Part shown: positions 1 through 12,905 of the stretch, piece after piece
Position numbering within the stretch: the stretch's first letter is position 1
Layout of the letters: every line of letters starts with the position of its first letter
Source: Rutidosis leptorrhynchoides
Taxonomy: Eukaryota; Streptophyta; Magnoliopsida; Asterales; Asteraceae
Assembly (NCBI RefSeq): GCF_046630445.1
Contig: NC_092339.1
Coordinates: 312,355,501 to 312,419,500 of the forward strand
Direction: 5' to 3'
DNA length: 64,000 nt
The notes under the pieces: model-generated
What the model saw: the letters and a program-made list of their open reading frames with translations, nothing else
Told to the model about the DNA's origin: nothing
The model's database searches: none
Program-made: the position numbers and the translations under genes

Positions 1-50
1 ATAGATTGCGAGGTTGAGACGTGTGATGATGTTGCTGTTGTTGGTACTGG

Positions 51-626
51 TTATGCTGCTGGTGCTGCTGATGGTGGTACTGTTGCTGTCGGTGCTACAA
101 GTGTTGTTGGTGCTGAGGTTGGTGATGATATTGGTGTAGTAAGTATAGCTTGTAGATCACGCACCATTCTTGTCAGGGTTTCTACCCTACCCTCTATCAT
201 TTCTATCCATCCACTCATCTGATTAAATAAATCTTGATTATCAATTCGAAGTTCCCTAACTTCTTCTAATATTCCCCTTCGATTGGTATTCGGAAGTAGA
301 GGTTGAATATTTTCTGAGATTGCAGTAACGCGACCTTCGAGGTGTAAAACTTTAGCAAGAAGGGTGAATACAGTGTTGCGCATAGGTTCACCTGTGAGTA
401 CATCATTTTATCCGATGTTAGGAGGTAAGTTTGGTTCGCGGTAAGGCTCGCCTTCTTCATTTCTCCATCGAGTGAGTAAGTCTCGGACCCACCCCCATCT
501 TCTTCAGAAAGAAAAATAACTAAATGGTTGAGGCACTTCTGGTTCATTAACTTCGGAGTCTTCTTCAATATACATCTCGAAATCGCTTTCGAAACTAATG
601 GAATCCAAGCTAGGTGTAGGATCCAT
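51..626 (-). pseudogene. Leader ORF of LARD element A, two internal stops
   Basis: A 192-codon frame lies directly downstream of the primer-binding site. It is colinear with the intact 185-residue ORF at 60107-60664 in element F. Shared features are an acidic Ser-rich N-terminus, a Trp-rich block (F-W-x2-W-G-W-V-R-x-L-L-x2-W-R), the L-T-G-E-P motif, a probable coiled coil and a Pro/Thr/Ala-rich tail. This copy has TGA in place of the first Trp of the block and a TAA after the P-P-N-I-G stretch, so it cannot give the full protein. The TAA is shared with copy B. The family is not recognised; its position suggests a Gag-like or packaging role, which is inference only. Confidence 0.65.
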
Positions 627-1022
627 CTCTCACGATCAGTTAAAGGGTTTTGATATGAAATGATTTTTTTTTCGAATATCGAATGATATTCTAATTATAT
701 ATAGAATATCTATACATACTTCTAAAGATCCCTTGAATTACGGAGAAAATTAAGGAAACGTGTCAGATAAAGTCTACAGTAATAGATACGCTAAGATATG
801 AATTTTTGTCTATACTTATTCATGCAATCATTGCAGTAAGATGTGTCTAGACTAAGAATAATGAGCAGGTAATTTCCTAAGGATGATAAGCAGATGATTT
901 CTGATAAAAATGATAAGCAAAACTTTTGACATGCAGACACGGTCGAAGTCCAGGCTCACTAATGCATCTAAACAACTGTCAGTTAGACATACTAATGCAA
1001 GACCTGGTTCGCTAAGACCACG

Positions 1023-1034
1023 GCTCTGATACCA
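1023..1034 (-). other. Primer-binding site of element A (initiator tRNA-Met type)
   Basis: The plus strand reads GCTCTGATACCA; its complement TGGTATCAGAGC matches the plant initiator tRNA-Met 3' end. Two bases separate it from the LTR edge at 1037. This fixes the element on the minus strand. Confidence 0.9.
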
Positions 1035-1358
1035 ACTGAAGAGACCCGTCCTAATTCATCCGAACGAAGTCCATATTGATTATAAATGATTCACAACAGT
1101 TGATTACATCGCGAGGTACTTGACCTCTATATGATACATTTTACAAACATTGCATTCATTTTTGAAAAGACAATCTTTCATTACATTTAAAGTTGACAAC
1201 ATGCATACCATTTCGCAATATATCTTACTATAATTGACTTAATAATAATCTTGATGAACTCAACGACTCGAATGCAACGTCTTTTGAAATATGTCATGCA
1301 TGACTCCAAGTAATATCTCTAAGATAAGCAAATGCACAGCGGAAGATTTCTTTCGTAC

Positions 1359-2052
1359 CTGAGAATAAACATGCTTTAAAGTGTCAACCAAAAGGTTGGT
1401 GAGTTCATTAGTTTAACATAAATAATCATTTCATAATTTTAATAGACCACAAGATGTCATATTTCCATTTCTCATAAACATACGTCCCATGCATAGAGAC
1501 AAAAATATCATTCATATGGGTTGAACACCTGGTAACCGACATTCACAATATGCATATAAGAATATCCCCATCATTCTGGGATCCTCCTTCGGACATGATA
1601 TAAATTCCGAAGTACTAAAGCATCCGGTACTTTGGATGGGGCTTGTTGGGCCCGATAGATCTATCTTTAGGATTCGCGTCAATTAGGGAGTATGTTCCCT
1701 AATTCTTAGATTACCAGACTAAAAAGGGGCATATTCGGTTTAATAATCCAGCCATAGAATGTAGTTTTGATCACTTGTGTCTATTTCATAAAGCATTTAT
1801 AAAAGCAGCGCATGTATTCTCAGTCCCAAAAATATATATTGCAAAAGTATTTAAAAAGGGAATAATGAAACTCACGCATATAAATTTTGTAAAACAATTA
1901 ATAAAGCAATTTGCATGTATTCTCAGCCCAAAACTGTAAAGAGTAAAAGGCAAATGAAACTCACGCATATAAATATTGTAAAATAGTTATTAAAACAGTG
2001 CATGTATTCTCAGCCCAAAAATATAAAGGGTAAAAAGGCAAATGAAACTCAC
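1359..2052 (-). other. Predicted leader intron in LTR of A/B
   Basis: On the minus strand a strong donor AG|GTGAGTTTC lies at 2052 and an acceptor TTTATTCTCAG|GT at 1359, 694 bases apart. The same pair occurs at matching places in LTRs C, E and F. Splicing itself is inferred. Confidence 0.45.
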
Positions 2053-2060
2053 CTAATGTA
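1810..2060 (-). repeat. Triplicated block carrying the predicted splice donor
   Basis: Three copies start at 1810, 1913 and 2000, each with GCATGTATTCTCAG followed by an AAAA-rich stretch and GAAACTCAC. On the minus strand each gives a GTGAGTTTC donor-like end. Only the copy nearest the transcription start has the full AG before GTGAGT. Confidence 0.7.
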
Positions 2061-2630
2061 TTTTGTAGTAAAAATACATATGACTATATTGAACAATGCA
2101 GGGTTGGCCTTGGATTCACGAACCTATATCAATTGGGTATTTATTAATACATATAATGTAAATCACAAAATTTCATTTATTAATATGTATTATTTATATA
2201 TTTATAGTTTTGTAGAATTTATTCTAAATTCCATTTTAAAACGTATACTTATATTATATCTTAAATTATATTTTAGATATATCGATTTTATGTATATATA
2301 TTGATAATGATTAACGTTTATACAATTAGTGATATTAATATATCTATATACATATATTTGTGATTAATATTGTATTTATGAAATTTTATTAGTACGTTAT
2401 GTGATTTATTAATATAATCCTAGTATATACCGTAAGTATATATATAGTGTACAAAAGATTTATTTGTTTAAATAATAATTTAGATAATAATGATTTACTA
2501 ATAATAATAATAATAACGTTATTAATAATAATACTAATAATGATGTTGTTAATACTTAATGATGTTACTTAATCAAAATGATAATAATAATAATAGTAGT
2601 AATAACAATGTTCTTAGTTATAATTATAAT

Positions 2631-2766
<136 letters not shown>

Positions 2767-2942
2767 GATAACTAATACTAATGATAATACTAGTAATAAT
2801 AACAATAATACTAATAGTTTTTAAAACGATACAAGTCTTAATTTTTAATGATCTAATACTAAATTTTATTACCTTCATAAAAGTACTAATGATACTTCTA
2901 AATATTATGATTAATAACAATTATCATAATATTAACAATAAC

Positions 2943-2974
<32 letters not shown>

Positions 2975-3191
2975 GTATTAACAATGATGATAATAATAAT
3001 ATTAGTTTTGTTAATGATAATAATAATACTCATAATATTAATATGTGTGATATTAATAATTTACATAATAATATAACATAGGTAATAATAATAACAATAA
3101 TAATAATAGTAATAAGAATAATAATAATAATAATAAAAGTAATAATAAAATTAAATAACTACCTCAATGAAGCTTTTAAAAAAAAAAATTT

Positions 3192-3262
3192 GTCGCGAAC
3201 CAAACTAGAACTCCCGACCTCTCGAACAACCGTGAACGCTCCTGACCATCTGGGCTATGCCC
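3192..3262 (-). other. tRNA-like segment inside the LTR of A
   Basis: Read on the minus strand it begins GGGCATAGCCCAGATGG, which fits a Pol III A box, and ends with a GTTC-containing B-box-like region and GGTTCGCGAC. In this copy the B box is damaged (GTTCTAG), while the copy at 11231-11301 keeps GTTCGAGTC. The T stem does not pair properly, so this is not a working tRNA gene. It may be a tRNA-derived SINE piece or a captured tRNA. Confidence 0.5.
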
Positions 3263-5304
3263 GTTTTCTGAATTAAAACATACCCGATTTATATTTAACT
3301 CGTATTCCACTGTGTTCATCTTCTTCACACCATTCGAATCAATCAGTGGGCAATCGAAACTCAGAATATAACTAGTTTAAGGTTTGAATTATTTTGCAAA
3401 CTTGATACAGAAACGACCTGTAATGATGGGAATTAACAGCGATGAAAATAATAAAAAAAAAAACACAGTCGCTGAAGAAAAAATTAAAACGAAGAACGTA
3501 AAATTCAATCTTTGATTTTTAGAAGGTTTCTGATCATAAGTTCAACATGAAACAGGTTGTAATTCGTACAAAAAAACTTTTTGGATTATCAATTAGACTT
3601 AAAACATCACAACGGGCTCGAATTTCCCCAAGAACAAGTCGGTTGACTTTTTACTTAAATCTTCGACTCTCAAAAATTCGAGCTCAATATGAAAAATTGT
3701 GATTTGATACTTTCCAGAAACATTAAATGAAAGATTCCTAACATCTTTGCATTGATAGATTTTGAAATGGGTTTCAAATTCGAAATTTTGATAATTTGGT
3801 CAAGAACAGGGGTCGAGCTAAAAAAAAATATATCTGTTTTAATTTTTACTAGCAGTGAGTAAACACTTGTAGTTGATAATGGAGGTGAAGACTTAAATGA
3901 GTTCCTCCAAAAATTTGATGGATTTAAAGAAAAGGCTGTCGACAGACTTTCTCATCGGGTACAAAAAGAAAAAAAAAATTAAGGATGATAACAACTCTCA
4001 ACAGAATTTGTTTGCTAATGGAACACAGGAAATTAATTTGTACTAGAGAATCAATCTTCTACAGTCTTTGATAAGGATATAAAACAGTTTACGTAATTCT
4101 TCAATAATTATATATATAATCACATTTATATAAATATATACATTTATATATGTATTTATGTACATAAATATCAATATTTTATATACACACAAGATTTTAT
4201 ATATATGAATCTATAGTTACATAATTTTGGTTATATATATTCATATACGTATATATCTAATCCCTTATTTTTGATATTTAATCAATATAAATATGTTAAT
4301 ATTATTAATAAAGTAATTAGTAATAATAATTGATAAATAATAGTTTTATTACTAAAAAAATGATAATTTTAAATACTTTAATTACTAATAAAAATATTAA
4401 AATGATGATAACAATCTTATAATAATATTAATATTATTAATGATAATAATAATATTGATGATACTATCTTATATATATCAAATTATGTATATATATATTT
4501 TGTATTAGATTTAATAATATTAATTCTACAAATTTTTAATATCAATAAAAGTAATGATAATAAAATTAATAAAACAATTATTTTCAATCTAGCATTTAAA
4601 TGTAATATTATTTTATATATTGATATTTACTTAATTATATATATATCTATATCTATATCATTCATAGATTCATAATAACATATATTTATATATTCACATA
4701 TTTATTTACACACAACTGTTCGTGAATCGTCGGACATGGTCAAAGGGTAATTGATTACATAAATACAGATTTCAAAACTTTCGAGACTCAACATTACAGA
4801 TTTTGCTTATCGTGTCGGAAACATAAAAAGATTAAAGTTTAAATTTGATCAGAAATTTCGGGGTCATCACAGTACCTACCCGTTAAAGAAATTTCGTCCC
4901 GAAATTTGAGTGAGGTGGTCATGGCTAACAATAAAAATGTTTTCATGACGAATACGAGTTGATAAATTGAGTTTTATCATCTTTGAGTAATATGGAAGAA
5001 AAAAAATTTGATTATTCGAAGAGTACGAATGAAGCTATCACCAAAGAGTGGAATAGGAAAGTAAAGATTCATCTTCACTTTTGGCAGAGTCGGGGTTGAA
5101 TTCCGGAATTTAAGGGATTTAAAGAAAATCTTTGAAATCTATAAGATTTGATTCTTCGGTGAATAAGGAAATTAGGATCTCTCTAATTAAATGCGGAGAT
5201 CTTTCTTGCTTCCTCTATCAGACATTTTACTATAAATTAACTTCTCCCGTTCCATTACTTTTACCATTCCTATACTCAATTCCCAAATTCAAAAGATTGT
5301 GAAA

Positions 5305-5478
5305 ATACTTAATCCAGTTCTGATCCTGGTCCTTATCCTGACTATCGTAACAATCATTCTCTTTTTCCAACTTCCACCGGAGGAATCTGTTTTCTTCTAT
5401 TTCGCCCTTGGGGTTATAGTGTTTTTAATTCTCCCGTGTCTTTATGTTGCGATAAACATTGATATACACGGTTTGTAA
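5305..5478 (+). pseudogene. Small hydrophobic ORF antisense to element B, start codon lost
   Basis: A 57-codon frame ends at TAA (5476-5478). The predicted peptide has two hydrophobic stretches joined by a Leu-Pro-Pro-Glu-Glu linker, like a two-helix membrane peptide. Element F has the same frame at 57756-57929 with no indel and with an ATG where this copy has ATA. The minus strand is also open in the same codon register and gives a charged peptide with one stop, so the coding strand is uncertain. The function is unknown. Confidence 0.4.
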
Positions 5479-6067
5479 TTTATATGTTGTTATCGGGCTT
5501 TATATCTCTCCTTATTTTTCAATGTCCCTATTTTTGTTTCCTATAATCATTGTCGTCCATAGTTAATACTCCTTCCTATTTGCTGCGATTTATACTCCAA
5601 TTTCTATTTCGGAGCTTTGTCCCTTCCTTTCTTCTTCTTGCGATTTGGCATCTCTTGTAATGGTCCAGAATTCGCATATATAAGTTTCAGAATGAACATT
5701 GTTAATGTTCTAAGAAAGAAACGGTAATAGCATAATATGACTTGTCAACTTACCAGAATTCAAGGAAAAAAGATGGGACTATCAAGAATATATTTTCTTG
5801 ATATGTTCGGAAGTTAATCAGAATGGAAGAGTTATGTAACATGATACATGTTGACGTTATAATCCGTGAATCATCATGTTCCATTTAGAAACTCAGCATG
5901 ACTTACTGTAATATAATCACGTTGATAAAGTGTCATTATATTATACTAACTCATCCATCAGTTCCCAACATTATTTCAATAACATTCACATTTTAAGCTC
6001 GAAAGTTTACAGAATATAGAAACTAACAGTTTCTATATGATGTAACACTGATAGCACGAAGAGATTA

Positions 6068-6480
6068 ATGATTTTAGATAAGAATAGTTATGAAAATATC
6101 TTCAGAAATATGGAGGACATTTATAATGAAAGATACGATGATATCTTGGAATTTCTAATATCGAAGGATGGTGAAGAAAATTTTGTCCGCAAGAGTTTGG
6201 AGTCAAAAGTAAGGTATTCGTTAATGACTTCAGCAGGTACTGAATCATTTAGATTCTTTGAAGTCAAACTTATTCATTGTGATTTTTCCACGGCATCCTT
6301 CATAGTTTGCTCAATCAGTTTTTCAGTTTCAAACTTTTTTTGAGCTTTGCCAACCTACAATTCCTTATCATCAACTTCCGACGATTAAGGTCATTTACAG
6401 TTGTCTACGGTTTCTGCTGCTTCATTCAGCTTTTTCAACATTTAGAGTATTTGATTTGTAGACTGAATGCTTTTCAGGAT
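6068..6480. other. Conserved coding-like segment of LARD interior, strand uncertain
   Basis: The plus strand is open for 91 codons from 6068 (it contains Y-E-N-I-F-R-N-M-E-D-I-Y). The minus strand of the same area has K-N-L-N-D-S-V and E-Q-T-M-K-D-A-V-E-K-S-Q, which are also kept in element F at 58430-58760. In F the plus frame stops early, while the minus frame is disturbed in both. It is probably a decayed retroelement coding region. Confidence 0.3.
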
Positions 6481-8173
6481 TTCAGATGAAAGATCATAAT
6501 TCTAAGAGATAAATGTTATATGTTTACATATAACTGTTGATGTGAAAACATTGCGAGGCTCACAATACAGATTTGTTGATTCCCGGTAATTGGTATGGCA
6601 ATTCTCGTTACCAGATGCGGATGAGAATATGATGAGACTTCAATAGATAAATGTAGTGATTTGTCGGAGAGATTTAAACCAAGGAGCGATGAGGTTGCTG
6701 GTACATCTGCTGGTAATATAGTGGAATATAAAAAGTTCCCTGGTAACAACAAAAGAGCACGCATATATATCAAGATTATAATAAGATTAATCCGAATGAA
6801 AATCCAAGTTGACTTGCTGAAGTTGTGACAAAATTAACTAATTTTGGAAAGGGATTGCAATGTTATTTTCAGTAATAACAACGCCAAAAGAGCTAGCACA
6901 AATACGTGTTAAATGTTTACTCTGGTTCCAAGTTTTTTCAGGTGTATAACTATATGTATCAATCTTTTTTTTTCGTAGATGAAGTGCGGTTGGTTCATCC
7001 TCTCGATTGAGGTGTTTTCAAGAATCATGAAGGGTTTAAACGCATGTAGTAATCGTCAAGATACAAATGAGGTTTAAGATGAAATCAAGTGGCAAACTTG
7101 AAGAATTGTTTAGTTTCATATGTTATAATCAATATTTTAATTCATTTTAATTGTCCAATGTTGGTATTCCTCAGTTGATAGTCCACAATTAGCAATATAT
7201 AATATTCGAATTAATTAATACGTGTCATGACCCGTATACGTCTCAGACTCGATCACAACTCAAATTATATATATTATTGTAGAATCAACCTCAACCCCGT
7301 ATAGAGAACTCGTTCATTACTGCATATAGAGTGTCTATGGTTATTCCAAATAATATATATAAATACGTCGATATGATATGTCAAAACCTTGTATACGTGT
7401 CCCGATATTTAAAGTGCGTAAAATAAATAACAGGAATTAAATAACGATAAATAAAGTGCGTAAAGTAAATAACAGAAAATAAATGAAAATAAATAAAATT
7501 GCGAGAATGTAAATTGCGATAATTAAATTGCGATAAATAAAATGCGATAAATAGAATGTAATCCGTTAGCTAGGAACAGTTAGCTGGAACAGTTAGCGTG
7601 GATTCTTAACAAAAAAATTTTGTAGTTAATTTGTTTGTTTCTATCAAATTTTTATTTCGTCAAATGTGTTCTTCATTATGCCACTTGTCAGATTCTGATA
7701 AATCAAAATCCAAATATGAAATTAAATGAAAATGGTTATTCTATGGTGAACGGATTCGTATATCGGTAGATGTAAGTAGGATAGTAATTGACTGTTGTAT
7801 CAGATTTGAAAGAATGTACAGTGTACTTATTAATGTGAAATCTAAATATTCCTCGGGTATTACCTACCGTTAAAATATTTTCACCATTAACAGTTTGTAC
7901 GAAAGAATTTTAAATTACAATCTTTATGAAAAAATATATATACATATATATTTTCTTCAGATGTAATTATGGATTTAATGAGTCAATGTGATATTAAACT
8001 CATTAGATTTACGGCTAGAACTAGAGTACATAATCTCTAAAACATTAGAGATTACATAATCGCCATGAAGGACGAAGATAGTTTATGTAGAATGATTCGT
8101 AGAACAATGATTATGCTTGAGGTATAGATTACGAGGTTGAGACGTGTGATGATGTTGCTGTTGTTGGTACTGG

Positions 8174-8749
8174 TTATGCTGCTGGTGCTGCTGATGGTGG
8201 TACTGTTGCTGTCGATGCTACAAGTGTTGTTGGTGCTGAGGTTGGTGATGATATTGGTGTAGTAAGTATAGCTTGTAGATCACGCACCATTCTTGTCAGG
8301 GTTTCTACCCTACCCTCTATCATTTCTATCCATCCACTCACCTGATTCGATAAATCTTGATTATCAATTCGAAGTTCCCTAACTTCTTCTAATATTCCCC
8401 TTCGATTGGTATTCGGAAGTAGAGGTTGAATATTTTCTGAGATTGCAGTAACGCGACCTTCGAGGTGGAAAACTTTAGCAAGAAGGGTGAATACAGTGTT
8501 GCGTATAGGTTCACCGGTGAGTACATCATTTTATCCGATGTTAGGAGGTAAGTTTGGTTCGCGGTAGGGCCCGCCTTCTTCATTTCTCCAACGAGTGAGT
8601 AAGTCTCGGACCCACCCCCATCTCCTCCAGAAAGAAAAATAACTAAATGGTTGAGGCACTTCTGGTTCATTGACTTCGGAGTCTGCTTCAATATACATCT
8701 CAAAATCGCTTCCGGAACTAATGGAATCCAAGCTAGGTGTATGATCCAT
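8174..8749 (-). pseudogene. Leader ORF of LARD element B, one internal stop
   Basis: It starts at an ATG (8747-8749) 400 bases inside the primer-binding site and spans 192 codons. The Trp-rich block is intact here. A single TAA at 8531-8533 (codon 73) splits it, after which the same frame continues through L-T-G-E-P, a probable coiled coil and a Pro/Ala/Thr tail to a TAA at 8174-8176. The same TAA is in copy A. Either the nonsense base was copied when the chain formed, or the family spreads without this protein. It is homologous to the intact ORF at 60107-60664. Confidence 0.7.
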
Positions 8750-9149
8750 CTCTCACGATCAGTTAAAGGGTTTTGATATGAAATAATTTTTTTTTTCTTC
8801 GAATATCGAATGATATTCTAATTACATATAGAATATCTATACATACTTCCAAAGATCCCTTGAATTACGGAGAAAATTAAGAAAACGTGTCAAATAAAGT
8901 CTACAGTAATAGATACGCTAAGATATGAATTTTTGTCTATACTTATTCATGCAATCATTGCAGTAAGATGTGTCTAGACTAAGAATAATGAGCAGGTAAT
9001 TTCCTAAGGATGATAAGCAGATGATTTCCGATAAAAATGATAAGCAAAACTTTTGACATGCAGACACGGTCGAAGTCCAGGCTCACTAATGCATCTAAAC
9101 AACTATCAGTTAGACATACTAATGCAAGACCTGGTTCGCTAAGACCACC

Positions 9150-9161
9150 GCTCTGATACCA
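9150..9161 (-). other. Primer-binding site of element B
   Basis: Complement of TGGTATCAGAGC, two bases from the LTR edge at 9164. Confidence 0.9.
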
Positions 9162-9485
9162 ACTGAAGAGACCCGTCCTAATCCATCCAGACGAAGTCCA
9201 TATTGATTATAAATGATTCACAACAGTTGATTACATCGCGAGGTACTTGACCTCTATATGATACATTTTACAAACATTGCATTCGTTTTTGAAAAGACAA
9301 TCTTTCATTACATCGAAAGTTGACAACATGCATACCATTTCGCAATATATCTTACTATAATTGACTTAATAATAATCTTGATGAACTCAACGACTCGAAT
9401 GCAACGTCTTTTGAAATATGTCATGCATGACTCCAAGTAATATCTCTAAGATAAGCAAATGCACAGCGGAAGATTTCTTTCGTAC

Positions 9486-10179
9486 CTGAGAATAAACATG
9501 CTTTAAAGTGTCAACCAAAAGGTTGGTGAGTTCATTAGTTTAACATAAATAATCATTTCATAATTTTAATAGACCACAAGATGTCATATTTCCATTTCTC
9601 ATAAACATACGTCCCATGCATAGAGACAAAAATATCATTCATATGGGTTGAACACCTGGTAACCGACATTCACAATATGCATATAAGAATATCCCCATCA
9701 TTCCGGGATCCTCCTTCGGACATGATATAAATTTCGAAGTACTAAAGCATCCGGTACTTTGGATGGGGCTTGTTGGGCCCGATAGATCTATCTTTAGAAT
9801 TCGCGTCAATTAGGGTGTATGTTCCCTAATTCTTAGATTACCAGACTAAAAAGGGGCATATTCGGTTTAATAATCCAGCCATAGAATGTAGTTTTGATCA
9901 CTTGTGTCTAATTCGTAAAGCATTTATAAAATCAGCGCATGTATTCTCAGTCCCAAAAATGTATATTGCAAAAGTATTTAAAAAGGGAATAATGAAACTC
10001 ACGCATATAAATTTTGTAAAACAATTAATAAAGCAATTTGCATGTATTCTCAGCCCAAAAATGTAAAGAGTAAAAGGCAAATAAAACTCACGCATATAAA
10101 TATTGTAAAACAGTTATTAAAACAGTGCATGTATTCTCAGCCCAAAAATATAAAGGGTAAAAAGGAAAATGAAACTCAC
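9486..10179 (-). other. Predicted leader intron in 5' LTR of element B
   Basis: Donor AG|GTGAGTTTC at 10179 and acceptor TTTATTCTCAG|GT at 9486 on the minus strand, 694 bases, the same as in the other LTR. Confidence 0.45.
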
Positions 10180-10625
10180 CTAATGTATTTTGTAGTAAAA
10201 ATACATATGACTATATTGAACAATGCAGGATTGGCCTCGGATTCACGAACCTATATCAATTGGGTATTTATTAATACGTATAATGTAAATCACAAAATTT
10301 CATTTATTAATATGTATTATTTATATATTTATAGTTTTGTAGAATTTATTCTAAATTCCATTTTAGAACGTATACTTATATTATATCTTAAATTATATTT
10401 TATATATATCGATTTTATGTATATATATTGATAATGATTAACGTTTATACAATTAGTGATATTAATATATCTATATACATATATTTGTGATTAGTATTGT
10501 ATTTATGAAATTTTATTAGTTCGTTATGTGATTTATTAATATAATCCTAGTATATACCGTAAGTATATATATAGTGTACAAAAGATTTATTTGTTTAAAT
10601 AATAATTTAGATAATAATGATTTAC

Positions 10626-10692
<67 letters not shown>
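10626..10692. repeat. (TAA)n microsatellite in 5' LTR of element B
   Basis: About 22 TAA units. It sits at a different place in the LTR from the long run at 2631-2764. Confidence 0.9.
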
Positions 10693-10693
<1 letters not shown>

Positions 10694-11230
10694 TTATTAA
10701 TAATAATACTAATAATGATGTTGTTAATACTTAATGATGTTACTTAATCAAAATGATAATAATAATAATAATAGTAGTAATAACAATGTTCTTAGTTATA
10801 ATTATAATTATAATAATAATAATAATGATAAATGATAACTAATACTAATGATAATACTAGTAATAATAACAACAATACTAATAGTTTTTAAAATGATACA
10901 AGTCTTAATTTTTAATGATCTAATACTAAATTTTATTACCTTCATAAAAGTACTAATGATACTTCTAAATATTATGATTAATAACAATTATCATAATATT
11001 AACAATAACTAATAATAATAATAATAATTGTATTAACAATGATGATAATAATAATATTAGTTTTGTTAATGATAATAATAATACTCATAATATTAATATT
11101 TGTGATATTAATAATTTACATAATAATATAACATAGTTAATAATAATAACAATAATAATAATAGTAATAAGAATAATAATAATAATAAAATTAAATAACT
11201 ACCTCAATGAAGCTTTTAACAAAAAAATTT

Positions 11231-11301
11231 GTCGCGAACCAGACTCGAACTCCCGACCTCTCAAACAACCGTGAACGCTCCTGACCATCTGGGCTATGCC
11301 C
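11231..11301 (-). other. tRNA-like segment inside the 5' LTR of element B
   Basis: The minus strand gives GGGCATAGCCCAGATGG (A-box-like) and GAGTTCGAGTCTGG (B-box-like), 71 bases in all. It falls about 30 bases after the TATA-like TATAAATCGG, so the Pol II start would lie at its 5' end. It is better preserved than the copy at 3192-3262. Confidence 0.5.
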
Positions 11302-12905
11302 GTTTTCTGAATTAAAACATACCCGATTTATATTTAACTCGTATTCCACTGTGTTCATCTTCTTCACACCATTCGAATCAATCAATGGGCAATCGAAACT
11401 CAGAATATAACTAGTTTAAGGTTTGAATTATTTTGCAAACTTGATACAGAAACGACCTGTAATGATGGGAATTAACAGCGATGAAAATAAAAAAAATAAA
11501 AAAAACACAGTCGCTGAAGAAAAAATTAAAACGAAGAACGTAAAATTCAATCTTTGATTTTTAGAAGGTTTCTGATCATAAGTTCAACATGAAACAGGTT
11601 GTAATTCGTACATAAAAACTTTTTGGATTATCAATTAGACTTAAAACATCACAACGGGCTCGAATTTCCCCAAGAACAAGTCGGTTGACTTTTTACTTAA
11701 ATCTTTGACTCTCAAAAATTCGAGCTCAATATGAAAAATTGTGATTTGATACTTTCCAGAAACATTAAATGAAAGATTCCTAACATCTTTGCATTGATAG
11801 ATTTTGAAATGGGTTTCAAATTCAAAATTTTGATAATTTGGTCAAGAACAGGGGTCGAGCTAAAAAAATATATATCTGTTTTAATTTTTACTAGCAGTGA
11901 GTAAACACTTGTAGTTGATAATGGAGGTGAAGACTTAAATGAGTTCCTCCAAAAATTCGATGGATTTAAAGAAAAGGCTGTCGACAGACTTGCTCATCGG
12001 GTACAAAAAGAAAAAAAAAATTAAGGATGATAACAACTCTCAACAGAATTTGTTTGCTAATGGAACACAGGAAATCAATTTGTACTAGAGAATCAATCTT
12101 CTACAGTCTTTGATAAGGATATAAAACAGTTTACGTAATTCTTCAATAATTATATATATAATCACATTTATATAAATATATACATTTATATATGTATTTA
12201 TGTACATAAATATCAATATTTTATATACACACAAGATTTTATATATATGAATCTATAGTTACATAATTTTGGTTATATATATTCATATACGTATATATCT
12301 AATCCCTTATTTTTGATATTTAATCAATATAAATATGTTAATATTATTAATAAAGTAATTAGTAATAATAATTGACAAATAATAGTTTTATTACTAAAAA
12401 AATGATAATTTTAAATACTTTAATTACTAATAAAAATATTAAAATGATGATAACAATCTTATAATAATATTAATATTATTAATGATAATAATAATATTGA
12501 TGATACTATCTTATATATATCAAATTATGTATATATATATTTTGTATTAGATTTAATAATATTAATTCTACAAATTTTTAATATCAATAAAAGTAATGAT
12601 AATAAAATTAATAAAACAATTATTTTCAATCTAGCATTTAAATGTAATATTATTTTATATATTGATATTTACTGAATTATATATATCTATATCATTCATA
12701 GATTCATAATAACATATATTTATATATTCACATATTTATTTACACACAACTGTTCGTGAATCGCCGGACATGGTCAAAGGGTAATTGAATACATAAATAC
12801 AGATTTCAAAACTTTCGAGACTCAACATTACAGATTTTGCTTATCGTGTCGGAAACATAAAAAGATTAAAGTTTAAATTTGATCGGAAATTTCCGGGTCA
12901 TCACA

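Larger units (their letters stand above)
1..1036 (-). mobile_element. LARD-type element A, 5' internal part (partial at window edge)
   Basis: This is the internal region of a non-autonomous long-LTR retrotransposon read on the minus strand. It is almost base-for-base the same as 8124-9163. It holds the primer-binding site next to the LTR and then a leader ORF (51-626). No gag, protease, RT or integrase motif is seen here. The element continues to the left of the window. Its LTR (1037-4871) is shared with element B, so A and B form an internal-LTR-internal-LTR chain. Confidence 0.8.
4872..9163 (-). mobile_element. LARD-type element B, internal region (non-autonomous)
   Basis: It lies between two matching LTRs. 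The 3' end (4872 onward) keeps the polypurine-like tract and a remnant of the chromovirus pol tail, then runs for 4.3 kb with no gag, RT or integrase motif. It is homologous over its length to the interior of element F (57321-61048). It holds the leader ORF (8174-8749), an internal polypurine-like motif near 7862, and decayed coding-like segments near 5305-5478 and 6068-6480. Confidence 0.8.
9164..12905 (-). mobile_element. 5' LTR of LARD element B
   Basis: It pairs with 1037-4871. The right end TCATCACA abuts the truncated gag gene of element D at 12906, so the chain inserted in that gene. It carries the same predicted intron (9486-10179), tRNA-like segment and TATA-like site as the left copy. 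Confidence 0.88.

Noticed and set aside
3192-3262. A functional tRNA gene
   Set aside because: A- and B-box-like words exist, but the T stem does not pair and no clean anticodon arm forms.
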